Positions 1 through 5,493 are shown, numbered from the stretch's first letter. The stretch: 6,866 nucleotides of DNA from Chloroflexota bacterium (GCA_023489135.1 JAMDCE010000036.1:1-6866); one strand, 5' to 3'. The notes: generated by a model from the letters alone, not told the origin. Numbers and translations are program-made.

Positions 1-640
1 GGGCCGTCTGGAACTTGGCCGCGAGAGCGCCGGCGAGGGCTGCGCCCGCCACTACCCACCAACCCTGGTGGTCCCGACGCAAGCCGTAGGCGGCGAGCAG
101 CAGGAAGAATGTGGCTAATGGCTCGGCGAAAAGAGTCCGGCTATACGGCCAGGCCAGGCTGGTCAGCCCATAGAGCAATCCGACCAACAGGGCAATAGGT
201 AGGGGGTACCCAAGCATTCGCACCCAGGCGTACAGGACCAAACCCGTCGCCGCCGTCACTAGGGCCGGGAGGAGGAGCACAAAAAGCCTTTGGATCAACC
301 CGGCGTACTCTGGAGCGGAGGCGCCCAGCGCCCGGCCCGCTGCTAGGAACGGAACGACGGCCACGGACTGGGCCGGTCCGTAGCGGCTGTACGAGCGCCC
401 ATCTACACCGGTGGTGCGGTTGGTTAGCGGAAGGTCAGGGGAAATGGCGAACGATCCAGTGGTGAGAAGGCTGTCGCCAACGGCCAGCATGGTCTCCTCG
501 TCGTTGGCGTAGGTGTGTCCGCTCATCGTCAGGACGTACCAGCCCAGGAGCAACAGGAAAAGGGCCAGGCCAGGGGTCGCCAGACGTCGCCAGTTCCGCA
601 TCCGCGCCCAGTTCTGCGCCTGTGAGGTTCTGTTTCTCAT
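1..640 (-). CDS. GT-C (GT39/ArnT-like) membrane glycosyltransferase, 5' part
   Basis: An open frame starts at the ATG at 640-638 and runs 213 codons without a stop to the left edge, so the C-terminus is outside the window. After a basic N-terminus (several Arg) comes a membrane helix at about residues 22-40. An external loop follows with acidic residues NDEE at 46-49, then SYSRYGPAQS at 83-92, and then helices at about 117-140, 145-165, 172-187 and 193-209. The order helix, acidic loop, S/R-Y-x-P segment and a PYSRTLFAEPLATFFLLLA helix is typical of lipid-carrier-dependent GT-C glycosyltransferases (GT39/PMT-2/ArnT type), where an Asp/Glu in the first periplasmic loop is catalytic. These enzymes move a sugar from a polyprenyl-phosphate donor to lipid, protein or glycan outside the membrane. 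The substrate cannot be told. The Shine-Dalgarno sequence is weak (AGAAAG, about 4 bases upstream), and Met14 (MRNW) is an alternative start. It follows fpg by 114 bases on the same strand. Confidence 0.7.
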   Translation of the reverse strand, partial: MRNRTSQAQNWARMRNWRRLATPGLALFLLLLGWYVLTMSGHTYANDEETMLAVGDSLLTTGSFAISPDLPLTNRTTGVDGRSYSRYGPAQSVAVVPFLAAGRALGASAPEYAGLIQRLFVLLLPALVTAATGLVLYAWVRMLGYPLPIALLVGLLYGLTSLAWPYSRTLFAEPLATFFLLLAAYGLRRDHQGWWVVAGAALAGALAAKFQTA

Positions 641-754
641 CGAACTTTCTGAAAGTGCGCTAGAGTGGCCGTGGTTCCATTAAGATCATGGCACGTTTAT
701 TTGGATAACTGACGTTAGGAATGGGGAAATGCAGGGGCCGCCAAATCTCTCGCT

Positions 755-1549
755 TCACTCGCTTCCCTGGCAGCGAGGGCAGAAAAAACCGGTGCGCCCG
801 TGGAAAGAGGACTTCTCGACAGGCCCGCCACATCGTCCGCAGGTTTCCTGACCGTGGATCTGCAGTTTGTACCCTCCATGGCCCCCCTCGAGATTGACGA
901 AGTCTGGTTCACCGCAGACCTGTATCGCTCGCGCCAACACCTCTTTCATCGCGGAGTACAGCCGTTCGATTTCGTCCGAGGTCAGGCGCCGGGACGGCCG
1001 GGCCGGGTGAATCCGCGCCGAGAGGAGAATCTCGTCCGAGTAGGTGTTGCCAATTCCGGCGATGACAGCTTGATCCATTAAGACGAGCTTGATGGGGACA
1101 TTGGGCCGCCTATTAATAATCGCTCTGAACGTCTCCAGGTCTACGCCGTCGACAGGTTCGACGCCCGGTTCATTCCACTCGCGCCCAAAATCTTCTTCAG
1201 CTACGTAGTGAGCGTGGCCCATGAACAGCTTGGCCAGAGCCAGTTGGAATCCGTCACGAAAGCGCAAGCCGACTACGCCTTCAGCCAGCGGCTCCGCTTG
1301 CTCCGAAAGCACCACCTGACCTCTCAATCCTAAATGCAACCAGACACTTCCGTCATCCAACCGAAGCACGGCCGACTTGGCTCGCCGCCGAACTTCGACG
1401 ATAGACTTTCCGGATACACGCGCCACAAACTCAGCCAGTGGCAGGTTCAGCGCCTTGGGCTGGCGGCAATACGCGTCGGCAATCACCTTACCGACGACGG
1501 TATTTTCGAGTTGGCGCCGTAGACATTCGATCTCCGGCAGTTCCGGCAT
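755..1549 (-). CDS. mutM: Formamidopyrimidine-DNA glycosylase (Fpg/MutM family)
   Basis: A 264-residue base-excision repair glycosylase/AP lyase that would remove oxidised purines such as 8-oxoguanine. The start is ATG at 1549, not the GTG one codon earlier (1552), because removal of Met must expose the catalytic Pro2; AGGA lies 4 bases upstream. Visible hallmarks are MPELPE (Pro2 nucleophile, Glu3), Lys58 in RRRAKS, HLGLRG at 72-77, the H2TH region with GIGNTYSDEILLSARIHP at 165-182, and a C-terminal zinc finger with Cys237, Cys240, Cys257, Cys260 and the beta-hairpin Arg252. The usual DPRRFG loop, which supplies the Arg and Phe that occupy the gap opposite the lesion, is replaced by AKLFMG at 106-111, and the Met of HLGM is Leu75. 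It is therefore a divergent Fpg whose lesion preference may differ. Length is normal (about 270). The 212 bases upstream hold palindromes and no promoter I can call. Confidence 0.93.
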   Translation of the reverse strand: MPELPEIECLRRQLENTVVGKVIADAYCRQPKALNLPLAEFVARVSGKSIVEVRRRAKSAVLRLDDGSVWLHLGLRGQVVLSEQAEPLAEGVVGLRFRDGFQLALAKLFMGHAHYVAEEDFGREWNEPGVEPVDGVDLETFRAIINRRPNVPIKLVLMDQAVIAGIGNTYSDEILLSARIHPARPSRRLTSDEIERLYSAMKEVLARAIQVCGEPDFVNLEGGHGGYKLQIHGQETCGRCGGPVEKSSFHGRTGFFCPRCQGSE

Positions 1550-1588
1550 CACTTCCTACCGTGAAGAGGAATTTCATATGATCAGGTC

Positions 1589-1618
1589 TGTAGAGACGCA
1601 GCGTGCTGCGTCTCTACA
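1589..1618. repeat. REP-like perfect palindrome, unit 1
   Basis: TGTAGAGACGCAGC (1589-1602) and GCTGCGTCTCTACA (1605-1618) are exact reverse complements separated by GT. The 14-bp arms would form a very stable hairpin in DNA or RNA. It lies 40 bases before the fpg start on the side its mRNA would come from. There is no T-tract on either side, so it is not a standard intrinsic terminator. The TAGAGACG...CGTCTCTA ends resemble dispersed palindromes I recall from cyanobacteria and Chloroflexota (recall, not searched). Confidence 0.85.
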
Positions 1619-1626
1619 AGGCGTGA

Positions 1627-1643
1627 CGTTCGTGGTACGAACG
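1627..1643. repeat. Short inverted repeat CGTTCGT-GGT-ACGAACG
   Basis: Perfect 7-bp arms (1627-1633 and 1637-1643) around a 3-base loop. It lies between palindromic units in the fpg upstream region. It could be an operator-like site or simply part of the repeat cluster; nothing distinguishes these. Confidence 0.5.
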
Positions 1644-1660
1644 GGCCCTCAGGCCGTAGG

Positions 1661-1680
1661 TTAGGCCGACGTCGGTCTAA
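1661..1680. repeat. 20-bp near-palindrome TTAGGCCGAC/GTCGGTCTAA
   Basis: Two contiguous 10-base halves are reverse complements except for one pair that becomes G-T. There is no loop, so it suits a dimeric protein-binding site better than a hairpin, but it sits in the middle of the palindrome cluster and may be one of its units. Confidence 0.5.
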
Positions 1681-1696
1681 TCTTCTATTTCTTGGC

Positions 1697-1751
1697 GGGC
1701 AGCATGCCGGCCCTACATTGACTCGACTGTAGAGGCATGCCGCGTCTCTAC
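1697..1751. repeat. Two degenerate GCATGC-centred palindromes
   Basis: Unit A (1697-1713) has GGGC and GCCC ends around a GCATGC core at 1702-1707. Unit B (1729-1751) has the right arm GCCGCGTCTCTAC (1739-1751) but a left arm of only GTAGAGGC, as if ACGCG had been deleted from a once perfect GTAGAG-ACGCG-GCATGC palindrome. Both share GCATGCCG, and unit B shares CGTCTCTAC with the perfect palindrome at 1589-1618. This points to several decaying members of one or two REP-like families between the CoA-transferase remnant and fpg. Confidence 0.65.
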
Positions 1752-1764
1752 GAGCCGTCCCGAT

Positions 1765-2279
1765 CTAAACCACCCCCTCGGCCCGCCATCCCTCAATTTG
1801 CTCTCGAGTGTAGCCCAGGATAGTCGTTAGCACCTCTTCCGTGTTCTCACCCAGAAGAGGCGGATGGTGCCTGGTCACCGGAGGGGTACCCACCAGCTTC
1901 AACGGGCTTGCCACTAACTCTACTTCTCCCGCCGTAGGATGCGGCACCTTCTCCACCATCTTTCGGTGCTTTATGTGGGGTCGCTGAAAACTCGGTCCAG
2001 GGTATTGATAGGTGCGCAAGGAATGCCCGCTTCCACCAACATAGTCAGCCACTCCGCGGCCTCGCGCCGGCCAAAAACCTCCTGCAGAAGCGGGATCAAT
2101 TCTTTGCGGTTCTCGATCCGCTTTGGATTTGTCGCAAACCTGGGGTCATCGGCCAGGTGCTCGCAGCCAGCCATAACGCAGAAACGACGGTACTGGGTAT
2201 CGTTCCCGACCCCTACGGCGATGTGGATGTCCCGGGCTTTGAACGTCTCATAAGGCACGACATTCGGGGGTTGCCTCAT
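1765..2279 (-). pseudogene. CaiB/BaiF (family III) CoA-transferase, C-terminal remnant with frameshift
   Basis: Two frames together give about 170 residues of a family III CoA-transferase C-terminal domain. The upstream frame carries PNVVPYETF, GNDTQYRRFC, LADDPRFATNPKRIENR and GIPCAPINTLDRVFSDP. The protein then continues in the next frame as HIKHRKMVEKVPHPTAGEVE, LVASPLKL, PPLLGENTEEVL and ends EGWRAEGVV at the TAG at 1767-1765. The break is at GACCCCACATAA: four C bases (G4 at 1977-1980 on the plus strand) give SDPT-stop, whereas five would give SDP-HIKHR as in the family. Intact members have about 400 residues with the catalytic Asp in the N-terminal half, which is absent here, so the fragment should have no CoA-transferase activity. 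What lies upstream in frame is a HicA-like domain. A sequencing error could explain the frameshift but not the missing N-terminus. Confidence 0.82.
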
Positions 2280-2597
2280 TGCAAAATCCTCCCGACCATA
2301 AGGAATCCAGGTAGACGGGGAAGGTTCCTGAAGTAGTTCCAGGTAGGCCTCGCGAGTCATGTCTCCGCGTTCGGCCCTGTTGAAGTCGATCACGTCCATT
2401 CCCAGCGATCTGAGAAGTTGTTCAAAGGTCCTGGGATGCAAGAACTCCAGGCCAGTCGGAATCATCGTTCGACGAAAAACCCGGCCGTCGTCCTCATCCA
2501 AAACAAACCAGCGGTGGCTGCCCGTTCCTCGGGATGGTTCCTCGACGTAGCCCAGTTGCTCCAAGACACAGGCGATCTCGTAGACTGAGTATGGCAT
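1971..2597 (-). CDS. HicA-like toxin domain running in frame into CoA-transferase fragment
   Basis: This is a 208-codon frame with two unrelated parts. Residues 1-75 look like a HicA/YcfA mRNA-interferase fold: an N-terminal helix (YEIACVLEQLGYVEE), then GTGSHRWFV with the candidate catalytic His28, then TMIPTG and a closing helix (HPRTFEQLLRSLGMDVIDF). HicA toxins are usually only 60-90 residues long, so this domain is complete. Residues from about 108 onward are CaiB/BaiF sequence (PNVVPYETF, LADDPRFATN); residues 76-107 match neither. The ATG at 2597 has AAGGG 7 bases upstream and follows the stop of the HicB-like gene by 27 bases, giving the order hicB-hicA. The stop at 1973-1971 results from the frameshift in the transferase part. 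I infer that a rearrangement removed the toxin stop and the transferase N-terminus. Whether the chimera is expressed or toxic is unknown. The HicA call rests on motif pattern and neighbour. Confidence 0.6.
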   Translation of the reverse strand: MPYSVYEIACVLEQLGYVEEPSRGTGSHRWFVLDEDDGRVFRRTMIPTGLEFLHPRTFEQLLRSLGMDVIDFNRAERGDMTREAYLELLQEPSPSTWIPYGREDFAMRQPPNVVPYETFKARDIHIAVGVGNDTQYRRFCVMAGCEHLADDPRFATNPKRIENRKELIPLLQEVFGRREAAEWLTMLVEAGIPCAPINTLDRVFSDPT

Positions 2598-2624
2598 TCT
2601 GCAACCCTTCCCTAGTCGTAAGCC

Positions 2625-3311
2625 CTAAATGTGGGGCGGATATCCAGCGCCACCTAAGGAGCCGAAAGCGGTCTTCCGCCTCTCCAGCTCGTGAAGTTGA
2701 TTGGCGTACTTTTGATACTGCTCGTCGACCTTCTGCAAGTCCTGTTCCAGACGCTGCCTTTCAGCAGTGAGATTCGCCAGCCGGTTCTCCAGAGCGCGTC
2801 GCTTGGCCTCGAATTTGTGACCCTCTTCGTCGATGACATTGATCATCACGAAATAGAGATCCCGGTAGAGAGGTTTGGCCTCCATCGTCTTCTGCCCGTA
2901 GGCCCGTTCTCCTTCGCCAAAAATCTGGCGAAGCAACAAGGGATGATCCGCTCCGAGCTGTCGAAAAGCCCGGGAGACCCTGAGAAAGCCGCTGCAATGC
3001 GAGCCGTCCTCACTGGAGATGAGCGCCATCTCCAGGAGACCACGCAGCACCTCGGCCTGGGTGTCACCAGGAAGAGTACTGAGCATTCTAAAGGGCAAGA
3101 GCTCCTGGAGGTAACGCCAGTGCGCCGTGCACTGATCAGGAAGATGGTGGTAGTGCACCAGAAGGAAAAGATAGTACTCGTAGAGAGCCTCCCGCAATCT
3201 CTCCCGAGCCTGCTCCAGTGACTCACCGCAGGTGAAAACCTCCAGCTCCGGACACCAAATGGCTACACCATCGTCATCTTGTACGATATCTTGGACGATC
3301 AACGAACTCAT
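2625..3311 (-). CDS. HicB-like antitoxin with long C-terminal coiled coil
   Basis: A 228-residue protein. Residues 1-50 match the HicB fold: a first strand, then DDDGVAIWCPELEVFTCGES, then helix LEQARERLREALYEYYLFL; the pattern dG-x-cPeL-G-s/t-leeA-L-eAl is the family signature. HicB binds and neutralises HicA and usually represses its own operon through a C-terminal HTH or ribbon-helix-helix. Here I see no such domain. Residues 55-160 are of unknown type and 164-213 are strongly charged and heptad-like (RALENRLANLTAERQRLEQD), predicting a coiled coil, with a Gly/Pro tail. It is far longer than usual (70-150). The ATG at 3311 is chosen because GAGAGG lies 8 bases upstream; the in-frame GTG at 3317 would be only 2 bases from it. 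A HicA-like frame follows 27 bases later. An alternative is a HicB-related protein with no antitoxin role. Confidence 0.62.
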   Translation of the reverse strand: MSSLIVQDIVQDDDGVAIWCPELEVFTCGESLEQARERLREALYEYYLFLLVHYHHLPDQCTAHWRYLQELLPFRMLSTLPGDTQAEVLRGLLEMALISSEDGSHCSGFLRVSRAFRQLGADHPLLLRQIFGEGERAYGQKTMEAKPLYRDLYFVMINVIDEEGHKFEAKRRALENRLANLTAERQRLEQDLQKVDEQYQKYANQLHELERRKTAFGSLGGAGYPPHI

Positions 3312-3372
3312 ACGCACAGCCTCTCAGCGGGAAGAACTAGCCCCCTGGAAACATAAGGCTCAATGTCTCGGC

Positions 3373-3381
3373 ATTATACCA
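3373..3381 (-). promoter_or_regulatory. Extended -10 promoter for hicB-like gene
   Basis: Reading the minus strand, TGG-TATAAT is a perfect extended -10 (TATAAT at 3378-3373). No good -35 is present; TTGTTG at a 15-base spacing is the best, and extended -10 promoters can do without one. The expected start near 3366 gives a leader of about 55 bases before ATG 3311. The aldolase stop codon TAA (3376-3374) is inside the hexamer. Confidence 0.6.
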
Positions 3382-4285
3382 CAGCGACGGTCTCAACAAT
3401 CTCCGCCACCAGCTTCTCGAGTTCGGGAGAAACCGCCTGGCATGTTCGTTGCTGCTCTCGTGTGAGGGGCTGCTTCGGTGGTCCCACTTCGAAGCCTCTG
3501 GTCTGCAGGGCCAATTTGAAACCTAAAGGAAACTCCTGCGCCATCATTGCTCGCGCCAGCTTGAGGACCGAAAACTGAAGGTCTTTGGCTCTTTCAAGAT
3601 CGCCGCGCTGGAAACTTCGGTACAGCGCTACCATGGCCTCAGGCACTACCGCCGTCGTTCCACCCATACATCCTTTCGCTCCCATGGCCATGCTGGGATA
3701 CATAATCTGCTCCAGACCCGTCAGAAAATTGAAGGAGCTACCGGCCAGCCTTACCCGATCCAGGACATTCGCCATATAGAGGGCGCTCCCGCTGCTATCC
3801 TTCATCCCGACCACGTTGGGAAGGCGACTGAGATACTCCACCGTATCCTCGGATAGTTCGGAGGCAAAGACTGGTATGTTGTAAAGGATGACGGGCAGCT
3901 CAACCGCCTCGGCGATGGTCTCAAAATGCCGGCGAACCACCGCTTGCGAAGGACGCAAATAGTAGGGCCCGCAGACGACGACGGCCTGGCAGCCCATCTC
4001 TCTGGCAAATCTGGCGTGAGAGATCACGTTTCGGGTGCAAGAGTCGCCCACACCTGGCACAACGTCGACTCTGCCCGCCGCCTGATCGACCACTACATCG
4101 ATCAGTCTCTTACGTTCGTCGGCGCTCAAGTGGATAAACTCGCCGACGCTGCTGATTGGGAAAAGGCCGGTCACACCCTTCGCCACGTAGAAGTCTACGG
4201 TCTGGCGGAGCACGTCCTCGTTGATCTGGCCGTCCTCATCGAAAGGAGTGAGCATCGCCACATAGACGCCCTCAGGAGCAAACAT
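3374..4285 (-). CDS. Dihydrodipicolinate synthase/N-acetylneuraminate lyase family aldolase
   Basis: A 303-residue class I aldolase of the DapA/NanA superfamily, which forms a Schiff base with pyruvate-type substrates inside a TIM barrel. Visible landmarks are GVYVAMLTPFDEDG at 6-19, SSVGE at 45-49 (the place of GTTGE), YNIP with Tyr135, and GMKDSSG with the Schiff-base Lys162; total length is normal for the family. The Arg that true dihydrodipicolinate synthases carry five residues after the Tyr (YNVPSR) is Phe140 here, so lysine biosynthesis is unlikely. A sugar-acid or other 2-keto-acid aldolase/lyase is more probable, with the substrate unknown. No lysine or sialic-acid genes lie nearby. 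The start at 4285 has AAGGA 11 bases upstream and gives a standard N-terminus. A nine-codon frame with a far better ribosome site lies just upstream. A consensus-like promoter is at 4321-4349. Confidence 0.92.
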   Translation of the reverse strand: MFAPEGVYVAMLTPFDEDGQINEDVLRQTVDFYVAKGVTGLFPISSVGEFIHLSADERKRLIDVVVDQAAGRVDVVPGVGDSCTRNVISHARFAREMGCQAVVVCGPYYLRPSQAVVRRHFETIAEAVELPVILYNIPVFASELSEDTVEYLSRLPNVVGMKDSSGSALYMANVLDRVRLAGSSFNFLTGLEQIMYPSMAMGAKGCMGGTTAVVPEAMVALYRSFQRGDLERAKDLQFSVLKLARAMMAQEFPLGFKLALQTRGFEVGPPKQPLTREQQRTCQAVSPELEKLVAEIVETVAVV

Positions 4286-4300
4286 CGATAAATCCGTCCT

Positions 4301-4330
4301 TCAGCGAAGTTTGGATCGCCAGTATTCCAT
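4301..4330 (-). CDS. Possible nine-residue leader peptide upstream of aldolase
   Basis: ATG at 4330 is preceded by a full AAGGAGG (4344-4338) with the ideal 7-base spacing, and reads MEYWRSKLR then TGA (4303-4301). The stop overlaps the AAGGA that serves the aldolase ATG 15 bases later in the same frame, an arrangement that fits coupled translation. Against it, the same bases also read as the spacer and -10 of a TTGACA promoter; if that promoter is the one used, the transcript would start inside this frame. Both cannot be active on one mRNA. Confidence 0.3.
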   Translation of the reverse strand: MEYWRSKLR

Positions 4331-4349
4331 AATTGCGCCTCCTTGTCAA
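4321..4349 (-). promoter_or_regulatory. Sigma70-type promoter for aldolase
   Basis: On the minus strand, a perfect TTGACA (4349-4344), a 17-base spacer and AATACT (4326-4321, four of six to consensus) predict a start near 4314, about 28 bases before the aldolase ATG. The spacer contains AAGGAGG, which competes for interpretation as a ribosome site. Confidence 0.55.
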
Positions 4350-4393
4350 ATTATGACTGAAACGGGAGAATTAGCCGCGCACGCTATCAGCTC

Positions 4394-4422
4394 TTTACTT
4401 GAAGGTACGACCGTGCTACAAT
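4394..4422 (+). promoter_or_regulatory. Sigma70-type promoter with extended -10 for AIM24 gene
   Basis: TTTACT (4394-4399), a 17-base spacer and TGC-TACAAT (-10 at 4417-4422) form a good extended -10 promoter. The predicted start near 4429 leaves a leader of about 240 bases before ATG 4671. It diverges from the aldolase promoter, with about 45 bases between the two -35 elements. Confidence 0.62.
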
Positions 4423-4443
4423 GCCTGGTAGCAGAGCACTAGA

Positions 4444-4540
4444 CTGGCTCCCACCAGCCAGGTGTCCTTCAAGACAGATTCGTGCCAAACCACCGCAGCG
4501 TTGGCACGGGACAGGCGGCGTAGAATCTCTTCTGCCGCTG
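4444..4540 (+). promoter_or_regulatory. Hairpin-rich 5' leader of AIM24 gene
   Basis: Three successive stems are visible in the predicted leader: CTGGCT/AGCCAG (4444-4449 with 4456-4461), CGTGCCAA/TTGGCACG (4481-4488 with 4501-4508, 8 bp perfect, 12-base loop) and GCGGC/GCCGC (4515-4519 with 4534-4538). I recognise no riboswitch or T-box consensus. The remaining leader to 4655 shows no gene I can support. Confidence 0.4.
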
Positions 4541-4670
4541 GACGCCAGGCCTCACTTTCTCCTATTGTCAGGCATTTTGGATCAAAGGGACATCTCGACG
4601 ATTCAGAACTTGGCTTACCCCGAAATTCACGGCCCTACCAACCCCAAAGCACCAGAAAGGAGCTAGTGCA

Positions 4671-5354
4671 ATGCAGATCGAAATCAACTATCGTCCGTCG
4701 TACTCCCTGGCCACGGTTCGACTGGCCCCCGGGGAATCCATCAGAGCCGAGGGAGGAGCAATGGTCAGTATGTCTTCCACCATCCAGATGGAGACCAAGG
4801 CCCAGGGGGGCCTCTTCGGAGCGCTCAAGCGCGCAACTGTCGGCGGCGAAAGCTTTTTCATGAACACCTTCCGCGCCACCGGTGCAGGCGGCGAAATCAA
4901 CTTGGCGCCATCGCTGCCCGGGGATGTGAGAGCGGTGGAAATGGACCGAGAAACCTGGATGCTGCACTCGGGAGGCTTCGTCGCCTCCTCGGAGGGGATC
5001 GAGGTCGACACTAAATGGACGGGAGCCAAGACTTTCTTCGCTGGGGATGGCCCGATTATGCTCCGGGTCTCGGGCAGCGGAACCCTATTGATGGCCAGTT
5101 ACGGTGCGCTCCATGACATTGAGGTACCGGCCGGCCAGACCTACACCGTCGACACAGGACACCTGGTGGCCTTCCACGAGGGGATGGGCTTCAACATCAA
5201 GCGCGTCGGCGGCCTCAAGTCCACCCTCTTCAGCGGAGAAGGGCTGGTGGTCGAGCTCCGCGGTCCAGGGAAAGCGATGCTTCAGACGAGAAGCGAAGAA
5301 GCCTTCCTCTCCTGGCTAATACCACACCTGCCGAAACGCAGCGGGGGCGATTAG
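4671..5354 (+). CDS. AIM24 / TIGR00266 family protein
   Basis: A 227-residue protein of the AIM24 family (named after a yeast mitochondrial biogenesis factor; the bacterial role is not established). The family pattern runs the whole length: LAPGESIRAEGGAMVSMSS (18-36), the Gly-rich GGLFGALKR (46-54), GGESFFMNTF (58-67), LPGDVRAVEM (82-91), FFAGDGPIMLRVSGSGTL (122-139), the YTVDTGHLVAFHEG stretch near 158-171 and a C-terminal FSGEGLVVELRGPGKAMLQT. The fold is a repeated beta-helix-like sandwich, with no signal peptide or membrane helix visible, so it is probably cytoplasmic. The ATG has AAAGGAG 8 bases upstream. It is a single-gene transcript: own promoter, long structured leader, and an intrinsic terminator 26 bases after the stop. 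Length is normal for the family. No catalytic residues are known to look for. Confidence 0.92.
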   Translation: MQIEINYRPSYSLATVRLAPGESIRAEGGAMVSMSSTIQMETKAQGGLFGALKRATVGGESFFMNTFRATGAGGEINLAPSLPGDVRAVEMDRETWMLHSGGFVASSEGIEVDTKWTGAKTFFAGDGPIMLRVSGSGTLLMASYGALHDIEVPAGQTYTVDTGHLVAFHEGMGFNIKRVGGLKSTLFSGEGLVVELRGPGKAMLQTRSEEAFLSWLIPHLPKRSGGD

Positions 5355-5380
5355 ACTGTGTAGCTTCCACACCAGCGTAG

Positions 5381-5427
5381 AGATCGCCAGCGGGAAAAGA
5401 ATCCGCTCCCGCTGGCGATCTTTGTTT
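5381..5427 (+). terminator. Rho-independent terminator of AIM24 gene
   Basis: A perfect 15-bp stem (AGATCGCCAGCGGGA at 5381-5395 with its complement at 5407-5421), an 11-base loop and TTTGTTT at 5421-5427. It begins 26 bases after the AIM24 stop. The minus strand lacks a T-tract after the stem, so it should act mainly in the plus direction and keep AIM24 transcription from entering the convergent RND gene. Confidence 0.92.
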
Positions 5428-5493
5428 CGCCGAAAGTCGGGTGAACCTCCCCTGCGATCGGGGTGACGAATTCCGACGGAAGCAACCGGCAGA

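Noticed and set aside
641..754. Promoter for the GT-C glycosyltransferase gene
   Set aside because: Only a weak CTTAAT with no matching -35 was found; it may be co-transcribed with fpg.
1589..1618. Perfect palindrome as an intrinsic terminator
   Set aside because: The stem is strong but neither strand has a run of T after it; the link to the other palindromes fits a REP-like repeat better.
1589..1751. CRISPR array
   Set aside because: The repeats are few, differ in sequence, are palindromic and have no regular spacers.
2691..3221. 176-codon plus-strand frame opposite the HicB-like gene
   Set aside because: It is the antisense reading of the HicB-like gene. The hydrophobic start is the complement of the coiled-coil codons, and there is no ribosome site.
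3926..4291. 121-codon plus-strand frame opposite the aldolase
   Set aside because: It is antisense to a clearly conserved aldolase and has no family features.
4421..4666. 81-codon plus-strand frame ending just before the AIM24 start
   Set aside because: Its ATG overlaps the -10 hexamer of the only good promoter, it has no ribosome site, and the product resembles no family. It is better read as leader RNA.
4462..4863. 133-codon plus-strand frame overlapping the AIM24 start
   Set aside because: It runs into the AIM24 gene in another frame, has Arg/Ser-rich random composition and no ribosome site.
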